Notes: generated by a model from the sequence alone, not told the origin. Shown: positions 55,243-63,730, counted from the first letter of the stretch. The stretch is DNA of 64,000 nt from CAWJPW01 sp963844845 (GCA_963844845.1 CAWJPW010000011.1:124001-188000); one strand, 5' to 3'. A program made the numbers and translations.

Positions 55243-55773
55243 GACCGGCTCCGTGCCGCCGGGCACGAACTCCTGGATGTCCGGAAGGTTGCGGTACTGC
55301 TCGGCATAGTCGAGGCCATACCCCACGACGAACACGTCCTCGATCTCGAATCCGAGGAAGTCCACCGGAACCTCGATCTGCCGTCGGGCAGGCTTGGAGA
55401 GCAGGCTGACGACCTGCAGCGAGCGGGGGTGACGAGCCTTGATCATCTGGATGATGTCCGACAGGGTCGTCCCCGTGTCGACGATGTCCTCCACCAGGTA
55501 GACGTCGCGGCCGCGCACGTCGGCCGTGATGTCCTTGATCAGGACGACGGTGCCCGAGCTGGTGGTGCTGGCGCCGTAGCTCGATGCCTGGATGAAGTCC
55601 ACTTCCACCGGGTGTCGAAGCTGCTTGGTGAGGTCGGTGAGAAAGTAGATGCACCCCTTGAGCACGCCGATGAATATCGGCGAGCGACCCTCGAGGTCCG
55701 AGTCCAGCTCCTCGGCCAGTCGATGTACCACATCGCCGATCTGCTCCCGGCTCAGCACCACTCGTCCCAACAT
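55240..55773 (-). CDS. hpt: Hypoxanthine phosphoribosyltransferase
   Basis: The 177-residue protein has RSPIFIGVLKGCIYFLTDL, VDFIQASSYG, the PRPP loop VYLVEDIVDTGTTL and FLGFEIEDVFVVGYGLDYAEQYRNLPDI, as in hypoxanthine/guanine phosphoribosyltransferases of purine salvage. Length is normal. The stop codon TAG is shared with the end of repeat copy E. Confidence 0.95.
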   Translation of the reverse strand: MLGRVVLSREQIGDVVHRLAEELDSDLEGRSPIFIGVLKGCIYFLTDLTKQLRHPVEVDFIQASSYGASTTSSGTVVLIKDITADVRGRDVYLVEDIVDTGTTLSDIIQMIKARHPRSLQVVSLLSKPARRQIEVPVDFLGFEIEDVFVVGYGLDYAEQYRNLPDIQEFVPGGTEPV

Positions 55774-55829
55774 GCTCGACCCCCTTCACGTTGAAGCCTG
55801 ATCGCAACTCGGTGTATGCTCGCAGCAAC

Positions 55830-57566
55830 ATGAGCAGCGCCGATCCCCGACAGCTCAGCGAACGCTACACCAGCGTATCCGACCGCTTCCGCTCTCTGTG
55901 GACCTTCTACCAGTTCCTGGGAGGGATCTTCAAGCACTTGGATCGCGGGCCGCTGCCTCTGAGCTACGACTTCCAGGATCTCCACCGGCGGCTGCAGGAG
56001 CTGGTCCCGGGACTGGCCGTCCCCGACGCGTTCCAGGCGGAGCAGGCACTCCTCCAGATGGACCACGAGCTCGACAAGCTCCACAAACGGATGCGCGCCA
56101 TCGAAGAGGAGTTCCCGCCGTCGCTGCTGCGGCGGTTCTTCGACCACCTCAAGCGCCAGGACGAGCGGATCCTGGTGGCACTGGTGAAGTTCTACCTCCA
56201 GTCCCCCGATCTCGACGACGACACCATCGACAAGCTCGACATCCTGCTCACCCGTCTGGCCGAGGCGCCGCTTGACGACGGGCGCGCGCTCCGTCGCGAT
56301 CGCCACGAGCTGTGGCAAACCTTTTCGCGTCTCGCCGCCGTCAGCGGGGCCGGCACACTCGAACAGGCCGAAGTCACCACTCTGGTGGGCGCCGTTGTCG
56401 AGCTGCGCGACAGAATCCAGGACATCGGCTCCTTCGACGACCTGCTCACGTCGAATGTGCTCGACAGCTTCCGCGACTTCAAACACCGCATGGGCGCAGC
56501 GTTCCTCGAGCCTCAGGTCCTGGTCGAGGTGGTGAGCACCAACATCGCCGCCAAGAACCGATTCCAGGAGCTCTACCAGGCGGAGGAGATACGCATCCTC
56601 GAGGACACCAACCGCATCCTCGAGATCGAGCGCTACCTCGAGCGTCACCCGAACTTCGCTGACGTCACCCTCCGCGAGCAAATCGAGACGTTCCGTCGCG
56701 CCCGCGACCGATTCGACTCTTCTCGGCGGGAGGAGAACATCAAGCGCGACGCCCTGCTCGAGCTGCGCCGCTCCATGAATCAGATCCTCGAGAAGTTCGA
56801 CTCCCGCGCCAACGACGGAGGGCGACCGCTTCCGCCAGCACCTGCCGCCGCGGAGGGAGCCCCGGGGAACCCGGGGGCCGTCGACGGCGGCGATCCCACC
56901 CCGACACCACCGCCAGCAGCCGCACCCGCCCAGCCTCCACGCCCTGGCGTCGCGGCGGCAAGCCCCCTGCCGGACGAGCTACCCGATGCCCTCGAGTACC
57001 CGTCCGGCCAAGTGGAGGATCTCGATCCCCTGAGCGAAGAGGATACACTCACCGCCTCCGACCTCCTGCCCGCCGACCCCCTGCTCAACGACGCCCTGCA
57101 CACGATCATCTCGGGGCTCGAGCTGGCCGGCTGGGATGTCGCCGAGGGCCAGGCCGTCCAGAGTGGACGGTTGCACAACCTCCGTCTCGAGCCCTGGGAG
57201 AGCGAGGCCTACTTCAAGCTGACACGACGACAGCTCACCGAGGACAGCGTCGTCTGGGAGCTGCAGCGTTTCTACCTGCTGGCGGCGGCGCTGCGCGTCC
57301 GGATGGAAGAGGAGATGAGCCTCATCGAGCACGCCAACCAGAGCAACAGCGCCGATCGGCTCATGGAGGCCCTCGAGCGCGCCGGCCAGAGCCTCGAGCG
57401 GGCACGCGAGTTCGAGAGCCGGTTCCGCTGGTTCATCGACGACATGATGTTCCGTGGCGACACCGGCCAGCTCGAGCAGGTGAGCCGCTCGCGCTTCCGC
57501 TTTCTCGAGACATACGCGCGGCTCTGGCTGGAGCACCAGTCCCGTGGCGGGCTCACACCGCTCTAG
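55830..57566 (+). CDS. Unknown protein with helical ends and a Pro-rich linker
   Basis: The 578-residue protein starts at ATG 55830, and a longer in-frame start at 55791 is possible. Residues 1-330 are predicted helical and charged (RFRSLWTFYQFLGGIF, VLDSFRDFKHRMGAAF, REQIETFRRARDRFDSSRRE). A low-complexity Pro/Ala/Gly linker covers about 335-390. A second helical domain (410-578) has LWEHQ-type motifs (YFKLTRRQLTEDSVVWELQRF, FIDDMMFRGDTGQLEQVSRSR). No signal peptide, membrane span or known domain is recognised. It is followed closely by an RDD gene. Confidence 0.75.
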   Translation: MSSADPRQLSERYTSVSDRFRSLWTFYQFLGGIFKHLDRGPLPLSYDFQDLHRRLQELVPGLAVPDAFQAEQALLQMDHELDKLHKRMRAIEEEFPPSLLRRFFDHLKRQDERILVALVKFYLQSPDLDDDTIDKLDILLTRLAEAPLDDGRALRRDRHELWQTFSRLAAVSGAGTLEQAEVTTLVGAVVELRDRIQDIGSFDDLLTSNVLDSFRDFKHRMGAAFLEPQVLVEVVSTNIAAKNRFQELYQAEEIRILEDTNRILEIERYLERHPNFADVTLREQIETFRRARDRFDSSRREENIKRDALLELRRSMNQILEKFDSRANDGGRPLPPAPAAAEGAPGNPGAVDGGDPTPTPPPAAAPAQPPRPGVAAASPLPDELPDALEYPSGQVEDLDPLSEEDTLTASDLLPADPLLNDALHTIISGLELAGWDVAEGQAVQSGRLHNLRLEPWESEAYFKLTRRQLTEDSVVWELQRFYLLAAALRVRMEEEMSLIEHANQSNSADRLMEALERAGQSLERAREFESRFRWFIDDMMFRGDTGQLEQVSRSRFRFLETYARLWLEHQSRGGLTPL

Positions 57567-57580
57567 CTCGAGCGAGTCAA

Positions 57581-58126
57581 ATGAAGCAACGTCGCGACAA
57601 CGCCGAGCAACGCGAGGATTCCCGAACCTACCGAACGCTGGGGGAGGAGTGGCAGCCCGCCGGCCCGGGACGGCGTGTCGGCGCGACGCTCATCGACATG
57701 GTCGTATTCTGCGCGCTCAGTGCGGCTCTCGCGTACCCCGTCGTCACCAGCTTCCCTGCGCCTGTCGGTGCCTCCCCCCAGGATGCGCTCACGGCCGCAC
57801 TCTCGGACAGCGGGTGGCTGCACATGACCCTGCTCGTGCTCGTGGGCTGGGTCCTGCTGTGGTGGGTCTACTTCGTAGTGAGCTGGGGCTACTTCGGCGC
57901 CTCGCCGGGCCAGCGTCTCCTGGGCCTCCGTCTGGTGGACCACCGCCGCCGTTACCCCATCGGCCCGGCACGCTCCGCCCTCCGCCTGGTAGCCTACAGC
58001 GTCAGCTCGGCGCTGCTCTCTCTGGGACACCTGCTGCCGGTGCTGCGCCGCGACCGCCGCGCGTTTCACGACATTCTCGCCGGTACCCAGGTGGTACGCC
58101 GCCGCCGTAGACCACGGCGGGGCTAG
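57581..58126 (+). CDS. RDD family membrane protein
   Basis: The 181-residue protein has RRVGATLIDMVVFCALSAALA (RDD-type Arg and Asp pair), then VLVGWVLLWWVYFVVSWGYFGASPGQRLLGLRLVD and AFHDILAGTQVV, the family pattern. Three membrane helices are visible. RDD proteins have been linked to ion or small-molecule transport, and the role here is unknown. It starts 14 bases after the preceding gene. Between 58127 and 58355 nothing is recognised. Confidence 0.87.
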   Translation: MKQRRDNAEQREDSRTYRTLGEEWQPAGPGRRVGATLIDMVVFCALSAALAYPVVTSFPAPVGASPQDALTAALSDSGWLHMTLLVLVGWVLLWWVYFVVSWGYFGASPGQRLLGLRLVDHRRRYPIGPARSALRLVAYSVSSALLSLGHLLPVLRRDRRAFHDILAGTQVVRRRRRPRRG

Positions 58127-58355
58127 CCCACCCAGGTGCGCCCGCGCCTCCTTCCGGCTCAGTAAGCGGCCATGGATGGTTCACCACCGCCCACTCGTCG
58201 GTGGATTCGAGAGCCTCGAGCGTCGCCTCGTGCCCCGCACCGGTGCCGCCCGCGAGGAGGTTCTCGAGCTGAGTCCACACGCTGCGTGCCGAGACGAGTA
58301 ATCCACGCGTGGCCACTCCTGAGCGCAGCCCCGCGGTCGCGGGCCGCCGGAGCGC

Positions 58356-58889
58356 TTACTCGGGCCGCACCATGCTGAGCAGGCATGCTTCGGTGCAGAG
58401 GTCGCAGCGCGAGCGCGTCGGGCAGTGGGCCACCGTCTCGCCATACACCTCGACGAAACGCTCGGCAGCGGGGTGACCCGAGCGCAGGAAGGCGAGCAGC
58501 CGCACCATCCCGGCGGCGCTCTCCTCCGACAGCAGGTGCTCCACCTTGCAGGCATCCAGCTCGGCGACATCTTCGGGCACACCGAGAATCTCGTGGAGAA
58601 ACACCTGAGCCACTCGACGCTTGCCAGCGATGCGGGCCACCAGGGCGGCACCCTCGGCGGAGAGCGCGAGACGGTGATCCGCGTCGACATCCACGAGCCC
58701 GTGCTCCTTGAGAGCGCGGACCTGCAGGGACACGGCGGCGCGGGACACGCCCAGCTGACGAGAGATATCCGCGGCCCGCGGGTGCTCACCAGCTCGCTTC
58801 AACGCTGCGATGGCCAGCAGGTAGTGCGCGCCCGAGTGGGAGATCTCGTTGGCCTCGAAGGCGCGCCAGACGCTCTCGTACTCGCTCAT
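58356..58889 (-). CDS. DtxR/MntR-type metal-dependent regulator with C-terminal Cys cluster
   Basis: The 177-residue protein has a winged helix (about 15-80, ADISRQLGVSRAAVSLQVRALKEHGLVDVD with the recognition helix) and the metal-binding/dimerisation domain of DtxR-type repressors (RRVAQVFLHEILGVPEDVAELDACKVEHLLS, with Cys, Glu and His as ligands). The C-terminus adds HCPTRSRCDLCTEACLL, four Cys in 15 residues, perhaps another metal site. It would repress metal-uptake or homeostasis genes when Fe or Mn is bound. A palindrome lies just upstream, compatible with autoregulation. Confidence 0.85.
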   Translation of the reverse strand: MSEYESVWRAFEANEISHSGAHYLLAIAALKRAGEHPRAADISRQLGVSRAAVSLQVRALKEHGLVDVDADHRLALSAEGAALVARIAGKRRVAQVFLHEILGVPEDVAELDACKVEHLLSEESAAGMVRLLAFLRSGHPAAERFVEVYGETVAHCPTRSRCDLCTEACLLSMVRPE

Positions 58890-58922
58890 GAGGGGAAGTG
58901 TAGGGCGCAGGGCACATCACCG

Positions 58923-58936
58923 TCAAGCATGCTTAA
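58923..58936. promoter_or_regulatory. Palindrome upstream of the DtxR-type gene (possible operator)
   Basis: TCAAGCATGCTTAA contains the perfect palindrome AAGCATGCTT at 58925-58934, 34 bases upstream of the regulator start on the minus strand. It stands out in an otherwise GC-rich gap and is placed where a repressor would block transcription. Confidence 0.45.
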
Positions 58937-59006
58937 CACACTCCCCGCCCCCCTCTGACCCGAAGTTGGACGACAGGGACGAGGTGTTCGTGGGGTTCTG
59001 CAAGCG

Positions 59007-59263
59007 CCGGCTCCCGGGCGGCGGCTGAGCCGCCGCCCGTCGGCGCGTTCGCGAAGGAGGCAACAGCAGAAGCCGCCCAGCGGCAACGCGGCCCCCTTCG
59101 CGCCCTGCGCCGAGTCGCCTACGTGGTCGTGTGGAGCCACTACTCCGTTCGCCAAGGGCCGTGGTTGCCCCCCGAACACTGTTTCCGCGATCGCGCTACG
59201 AACGAGGAAGCGCCTCAGGAAAAGTGTTCGGGACGGCACGCCCGCCGGAGGATCCCTGCTCCG
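59007..59263 (+). repeat. Family-2 repeat, copy 3 (257 bp, hairpin stem CCCGAACACT)
   Basis: It runs from CCGGCTCCCGGGCGG to CCTGCTCCGG. Arms CCCGAACACT and AGTGTTCGGG are perfectly complementary over ten bases and enclose about 42 bases. It aligns end to end with 28484-28744. No consistent protein is encoded. Confidence 0.8.
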
Positions 59264-59302
59264 GGCCGACCTTGGCCGCGTTCTGCGGAGCGCGTCAGGG
59301 CA

Positions 59303-59416
59303 CGCCGCCGTGGCGCAGCCACGGCCGGCTGCGAGGAAGGGACCCGGCGCACGCTCGCGTGCCCCCGGGGCCCGACCGAGTGGCCGGAAGGCCGCGAAGC
59401 GGCCGGCGTGCCCCGG
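59303..59416 (+). repeat. 114-bp direct repeat, first copy
   Basis: It aligns with 59692-59805 over its whole length with roughly a dozen mismatches. It contains near-palindromes such as GGCCGCGAAGCGGCC. The 990-base gap 58890-59881 has no credible gene. Overlapping ORFs here are long only because of GC content. Confidence 0.75.
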
Positions 59417-59691
59417 AAAACCTCAGAATCCCATGGCCCCACCTCCGTCGCCGGAGGCGACGGCACCGGGCGGGTGGGCGGGACATGGCGTCGTGAAGGG
59501 GAATGGCGAGCGGCTTCGCCGCGAGGGCCGCGAGGGGGTGCTCCCTGGGGCGGCTTCTCCGCCGCAGGGGGCGCCGCATCGCGGGCCGCAGCAGAAGCCG
59601 CAGGAGCCACTCCCCGGGACGCGGCCAAGCCGCGGCCCAGCCGCCGTCAGGCGGCAGACGCTTCCATGGCCTTTGTCGAGCCGACGAGTCG

Positions 59692-59805
59692 CGCCGCCGT
59701 GGCGGAGCCATGGCCGGCTGCGAGGGAGGAACCCGACGCACGCTCGCGTGCGCCCGGGGCCTGACCGAATGGCCGGGTGGCCGCGAAGCGGCCGGCGTGC
59801 CCCGG
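59692..59805 (+). repeat. 114-bp direct repeat, second copy
   Basis: Second copy of the unit at 59303-59416, ending about 75 bases before yedF. It contains CGCACGCTCGCGTGCG, a perfect palindromic hairpin, and the conserved GGCCGCGAAGCGGCC. Confidence 0.75.
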
Positions 59806-59857
59806 CGGCTCGTCACGTCCCCGAGGCGGGATGAGCCAGCCCGCCTCGCCGGTTTCG

Positions 59858-59876
59858 TACAATGCTCGTTCGGAGG
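59858..59876 (+). promoter_or_regulatory. -10 element and ribosome binding site of the selenium operon
   Basis: TACAAT at 59858-59863 looks like a -10 box without a clear -35. GGAGG at 59872-59876 lies five bases before TTG 59882 and fixes that start codon for yedF. Confidence 0.45.
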
Positions 59877-59881
59877 CTGCA

Positions 59882-60499
59882 TTGAAGGAGATCGACGTCC
59901 GCCAGCTCACCTGCCCCGGTCCAGTGCTGGAGCTCAAGCGGCTGCTCGAGGCCGGCGAGCCTGCCATCCGTCTCCATGTGGCCGACGAGCTGGCGCGCTC
60001 CAACGTGAGCCGCTTTGCTGCGGCACGTGGAGCTCGGGTGGAGTCGACGCCGGCTCGCGGCAGCGGATTCCTGGTCACTGTGCTGGGCGACGACACAACC
60101 GCGGCGGCCGGTGAGGAGGAGCTCACCTGCGCCGTGCCCGCGCCGGAGGCCGGCTCCAGCCGAGGGCCCTTCGTCCTGCAGATCACCAGCGACGCCATGG
60201 GTCAAGGTGAAGAGGACCTCGGCCGCCTTCTCCTGCGCTCGTTCATCAAGACCCAGCTCCAGCTCGAGGGCCGGCCCGATCTGATCCTCTTCTACAACTC
60301 AGGAGTCCGCCTCTGCTGCGAGGGCTCCCCACTCCTCGAGGACCTCGCAGCCCTGGAGCAACAGGGCACGGAGCTGCTCGCCTGCGGCACCTGCCTCAAC
60401 TACCTCCAGCTGGCCCCGAGCCTGGCGGTGGGACGGGTCACCGACATGCTGGAGATCGCCAGCCGCCTGTCCGCGGCGGGACGCATCGTGCGGCCGTGA
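59882..60499 (+). CDS. yedF: Selenium metabolism protein YedF
   Basis: The 205-residue protein starts at TTG 59882 (KEIDVRQLTCPGPVLELKRLLEAGE). Residues 1-70 are a TusA/SirA-like domain with the Cys-Pro-x-Pro motif. Residues 95-205 are a DsrE-like domain with FVLQITSDAMGQGEEDLGRLLLRSFIKTQ, FYNSGVRLCCEGSPLLEDL and LLACGTCLNYLQL. This two-domain architecture defines the sulfurtransferase-like selenium protein YedF, which co-occurs with SelD. It likely carries selenium or sulfur on its Cys residues. Its stop overlaps the next gene as GTGA. Confidence 0.9.
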   Translation: MKEIDVRQLTCPGPVLELKRLLEAGEPAIRLHVADELARSNVSRFAAARGARVESTPARGSGFLVTVLGDDTTAAAGEEELTCAVPAPEAGSSRGPFVLQITSDAMGQGEEDLGRLLLRSFIKTQLQLEGRPDLILFYNSGVRLCCEGSPLLEDLAALEQQGTELLACGTCLNYLQLAPSLAVGRVTDMLEIASRLSAAGRIVRP

Positions 60500-61668
60500 G
60501 CTCAGCCGTCTACCTTGACCACGCCGCCACCGCATTCCCCAAGGCTCCCGGGGTCGCAGCGGCGGTTGCCCGCTTTCTCGAGACCCAATCCGGCAACCCG
60601 GGCCGAGGCGGACACCGCCTCACCGTCGCCGCCACTCGTGTGGTGGAGGACACCCGCCGCGCCGCCGCCGAGCTGCTCGGCGCGCGCCCTGAGCGCACGC
60701 TCCTGGGGCCCGGCGCCACCTTCTGGATCAACACCGTGCTGGCGAGCTGGTTGGGTCCCGGCGACCGTGTCGTCACCTCGGCCCTCGAGCACAACGCCGT
60801 CATGCGGTGTCTGCGCCATCTGGAGGAGGAGCGCGGTCTCCAGGTGGTCGTGGTGAACGGCGCCGACGGTGACGGTGTCCCCACCCCCGCCGAGGTTGCC
60901 GCCGCGGTGCGCATGCAGGACACGAAGATGGTGGTTCTGACGCATGCATCCAACGTCAGCGGCGCGGTCCTGCCGGTGGCGGAGATCGTGAGGGAGATCG
61001 CCCCGGTGCCGGTGCTGGTGGACGGTGCCCAGACTGCGGGGAGCGTGCCGTTGGATTTCACCGCTTCAGGCGCGGCGGCCTACGCCTGCTCCGCGCACAA
61101 GGGGCTGCTGGGTCCTCCGGGGCTCGGCCTCCTCCTCCTCGCCGAGAGGATCCACGTGACGCCCCTGGTCCGTGGCGGTACCGGCTCCAGCTCCGAGAGC
61201 GAATCCATGCCCCTGGCCTATCCCGACCGACTTGAGGCCGGCACGCCCAACGGCGCTGGAGCGGCCGGCTTGGGCGCCGCCTGCGCGTGGCTCGCCGAGC
61301 ACACAGTGGCCGAAATCCACGAGCGCCAGCTCGCTCTCCGCGCGCGGCTCGCCGCCGACCTCGCCGGCATCCCCGGCGTCCGCCTCCCCGGCTGGCGGCC
61401 CGATCAGCCCGCGGTGGGAGTCCTCTCCTTCACCGTTGACGGCTGCGACGGCGGCGAGCTGGCCGCGTCGCTCGACCGCGAGCACGGTCTGCTGCTCCGT
61501 GCTGGCCTGCATTGCGCCCCGGCCGCCCACCGCCGGCTGGGCACGTTCCCGTCCGGCACGCTGCGCGTGGGTATCGGGCCATTCACCACAAACGAGCACC
61601 TCGAGCGCCTTGTGCGAGCGGTGCGGGATACCGCAGGGCATAGGCATGCAGCGAGGCGGCCGACATGA
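60496..61668 (+). CDS. Class V aminotransferase: cysteine desulfurase/selenocysteine lyase-like
   Basis: The 390-residue PLP enzyme has VYLDHAATAFPKAPGV, SALEHNAVMRCLRHL, LVDGAQTAGSVPLDF, the PLP Lys in SAHKGLLGPPGLG (Lys202) and the active-site Cys in RAGLHCAPAAHRRLGTFPSGTLRVGIG (Cys340). This is the NifS-like group found next to selD and yedF. It probably releases selenium or sulfur from (seleno)cysteine for SelD. The start is GTG 60496, overlapping yedF, and its end overlaps selD as ATGA. Confidence 0.9.
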   Translation: MSSAVYLDHAATAFPKAPGVAAAVARFLETQSGNPGRGGHRLTVAATRVVEDTRRAAAELLGARPERTLLGPGATFWINTVLASWLGPGDRVVTSALEHNAVMRCLRHLEEERGLQVVVVNGADGDGVPTPAEVAAAVRMQDTKMVVLTHASNVSGAVLPVAEIVREIAPVPVLVDGAQTAGSVPLDFTASGAAAYACSAHKGLLGPPGLGLLLLAERIHVTPLVRGGTGSSSESESMPLAYPDRLEAGTPNGAGAAGLGAACAWLAEHTVAEIHERQLALRARLAADLAGIPGVRLPGWRPDQPAVGVLSFTVDGCDGGELAASLDREHGLLLRAGLHCAPAAHRRLGTFPSGTLRVGIGPFTTNEHLERLVRAVRDTAGHRHAARRPT

Positions 61669-62960
61669 GCGACGGGCGCGACCTGCTCCTCGTCCTTGGT
61701 ACCGTCCAGCGGGTCATGCAGCTGGAGCATGCGGCTCGCGCCGCAGGCCTCGACGTCGACGTCGTGCCCGCACCGCGGGCGGTGAGTTCCGAGTGCGGTG
61801 TGGTACTCGTTGCTCCCCGGGCGGCGGCCGCCGCCCTTGCCGCCGTGGCCGTGGAGTGCGACATCACCCCTCAGGAGGTCTACCTCCGCAGGGACCAGAT
61901 GTGGCTTCCCACCACACTGGATGGGCCTGGCCCCGCAAGCGCACGCCTCACCACCGGCACCGCCTACGGCGGCTGCGGTGCAAAGCTCGCCAAGGGTGTG
62001 CTCTCCAGCATCCTCTGCGGCCTACCGCAGGTGGCCTCCCCCGACCTCCTGGTGGGCATCGAGAGCGCCGACGACGCCGGCGTGGTGCGGGTGACGGCTG
62101 ACCTCGCCCTCATCCACACCGCAGACTTCTTTCCGCCCATCGTGGACGATCCCTTCAGCTTTGGACGGATCGCCGCCGCCAACGCCCTCTCCGACGTCTA
62201 TGCCATGGGCGGACGGCCCCTGGCGGGCATGAACCTGGTGAGCTTCCCCCTCGCCCACCACGACCGCGAAGTGCTCAAGGAGATCCTCCGCGGCGGGCTC
62301 ACCGCTCTGGCCGAGGCCGGTGCGGTGCTCGCCGGTGGACACACGGTGGAGGGCCAGGAGATCCTCTACGGGCTGGCTGTGACCGGCACCGTGCATCCCG
62401 ACCGCATCTGGCGCAACGGCGGCGCCACCCCGGGCGATGTCCTGGTCCTCACCAAACCCCTTGGCACCGGCGTGCTCACAACCGCGGCCAAGGCCGGGCT
62501 TGCGGCTCCCGAACACCTCTCCGCTGCGATCCGCTGGATGGCCACCCTCAACCGGGAGGCAGCAGCGGCTGCAGCCGAGGCCGCACCCAGCGCGGTCACC
62601 GACATCACCGGCTTCGGATTGGTGGGCCACGCCGCAGAGATGGCCGAGGCCTCCACGGCAGCGGTAGCACTCCGGCTCGGGCGCCTCCCGCTCCTGGCCG
62701 GTGCCTACGACGCCGCCGCCCAGGGCATGGTGCCAGCGGGCGCCGGCAAGAACCGCGAGAGCACGGAGCGGGTTCTCGAGGTCGCAACCGGAACCGACCC
62801 CGTCCTCGTGGACCTGGCCCTCGATCCACAGACCTCCGGCGGTCTCCTGGTCGCGTGCTCGCGTGCGGCCGCCGCCGCTCTCCTCCGCCGCCTTCCTGCG
62901 GCCGCCGTCATCGGCACCGTTCAAGCCGGCCCCGCAGGCCGCGTCCTTCTCGAGGCGTAG
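61665..62960 (+). CDS. selD: Selenide, water dikinase with N-terminal DUF3343 domain
   Basis: The 431-residue protein is a fusion. Residues 1-80 (LLLVLGTVQRVMQLEHAARAAGL, SSECGVVLVAP) match the DUF3343 putative Se/S-carrier domain. Residues 90-431 are SelD: TGTAYGGCGAKLAKGVLSSIL (Cys104, Lys107), ESADDAGVVRVTADLALIHTADFF, FGRIAAANALSDVYAMGG, VLAGGHTVEG and DPQTSGGLLVA. SelD makes selenophosphate from selenide and ATP. The catalytic position is Cys, not Sec. The fusion may hand selenium directly to the active site. Confidence 0.95.
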   Translation: MSDGRDLLLVLGTVQRVMQLEHAARAAGLDVDVVPAPRAVSSECGVVLVAPRAAAAALAAVAVECDITPQEVYLRRDQMWLPTTLDGPGPASARLTTGTAYGGCGAKLAKGVLSSILCGLPQVASPDLLVGIESADDAGVVRVTADLALIHTADFFPPIVDDPFSFGRIAAANALSDVYAMGGRPLAGMNLVSFPLAHHDREVLKEILRGGLTALAEAGAVLAGGHTVEGQEILYGLAVTGTVHPDRIWRNGGATPGDVLVLTKPLGTGVLTTAAKAGLAAPEHLSAAIRWMATLNREAAAAAAEAAPSAVTDITGFGLVGHAAEMAEASTAAVALRLGRLPLLAGAYDAAAQGMVPAGAGKNRESTERVLEVATGTDPVLVDLALDPQTSGGLLVACSRAAAAALLRRLPAAAVIGTVQAGPAGRVLLEA

Positions 62961-62999
62961 GTTCCCTACCGATCCGAAATATCTCTCACTACTGTTCAG

Positions 63000-63053
63000 T
63001 TGTCATAGCTGTCGCAACATAGCGATATTCTTGCAAGAGATTCTCGCTTGCAA
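63000..63053 (+). promoter_or_regulatory. Promoter and palindromic operator candidate of the superoxide dismutase gene
   Basis: TTGTCA (63000-63005) and GATATT (63024-63029) are 18 bases apart. Just beyond, at the expected start of transcription, TTGCAAG (63031-63037) and CTTGCAA (63047-63053) form an inverted repeat with the inner GAGA/TCTC also matching. This could be a repressor site for an iron-, manganese- or redox-sensing regulator. Confidence 0.5.
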
Positions 63054-63078
63054 CAATCCAGTACGAAAGGAGCCCAGC

Positions 63079-63678
63079 ATGGCCCACTACGAGCTTCCGC
63101 CCCTCCCCTACTCCAAGGACGCGCTCGAGCCACATTACGACGAGGCAACCCTCACGCTGCACCACGACAAGCACCACCAGGGCTACGTCAACGGCCTCAA
63201 CGCCGCCCTCGACAAGCTGGCGGCGGCCCGCCGCGACGGCGATCTGGCGCTCGTCAAACACCTCGAGCGCGAGCTGGCCTTTCACGGGGGAGGCCACCTC
63301 CTCCACTCCATCTTCTGGACCAATCTCGCACCCGAGGGCGGCGGTACGCCGCAGGGCGCCCTCGCGGCCGCCATCCAGCGCGAGTTCGGTTCGTATGACG
63401 CCTTCTCCAAGCAGATGCGTGCCGCAACCAACGCGGTGGAGGGCTCCGGCTGGGGTGTCCTGGCGGCCGACGCCGAAGGGCACCTCGTGGTACTCCAGGT
63501 GGAGAAGCACCAGAACCAGCTCCTACCCGGCTGGACGCCGATCCTCGTGATCGACGTGTGGGAGCACGCCTATTACCTCAAGTATCAGAACCGCCGCGCC
63601 GAGTTCGTCGACGCCGTCATGGACCACCTCGCCAACTGGCAGGACGTGGCCGCAAGGTACGCCAAGGTCACTACCTGA
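63079..63678 (+). CDS. sodA: Fe/Mn superoxide dismutase
   Basis: The 199-residue protein starts at ATG 63079 behind AAAGGAG. It has YELPPLPYSKDALEPHYDEATLTLHHDKHHQGYVNGLN, ELAFHGGGHLLHSIFW, EGSGWGVLAAD and DVWEHAYYLKYQNRRAEFVDA, giving the four metal ligands (His, His, Asp, His). The AFHGGGHLLH pattern is typical. The metal (Fe, Mn or either) cannot be decided safely. It is cytosolic, with no signal peptide. It is separated from selD by its own promoter region. Confidence 0.95.
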   Translation: MAHYELPPLPYSKDALEPHYDEATLTLHHDKHHQGYVNGLNAALDKLAAARRDGDLALVKHLERELAFHGGGHLLHSIFWTNLAPEGGGTPQGALAAAIQREFGSYDAFSKQMRAATNAVEGSGWGVLAADAEGHLVVLQVEKHQNQLLPGWTPILVIDVWEHAYYLKYQNRRAEFVDAVMDHLANWQDVAARYAKVTT

Positions 63679-63695
63679 TCCTGAGGCTGCTTCAC

Positions 63696-63730
63696 CCTTT
63701 CCGACCCGGCCTCCCGCCGGGACGGAAAGG
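63696..63730 (+). terminator. Hairpin after the superoxide dismutase gene
   Basis: CCTTTCCGACCCGGC (63696-63710) pairs with GCCGGGACGGAAAGG (63716-63730) across a 5-base loop, leaving one A-A mismatch. It lies 18 bases after the stop. No T-run follows, so it may stabilise the transcript end rather than terminate alone. From 63731 to about 63925 nothing is recognised. Confidence 0.6.

Noticed and set aside
59123..59834. Overlapping plus-strand frames in the 59-kb gap
   Set aside because: They consist of Ala/Arg/Gly/Pro runs from repeats. The two 114-bp copies do not maintain one frame between them.
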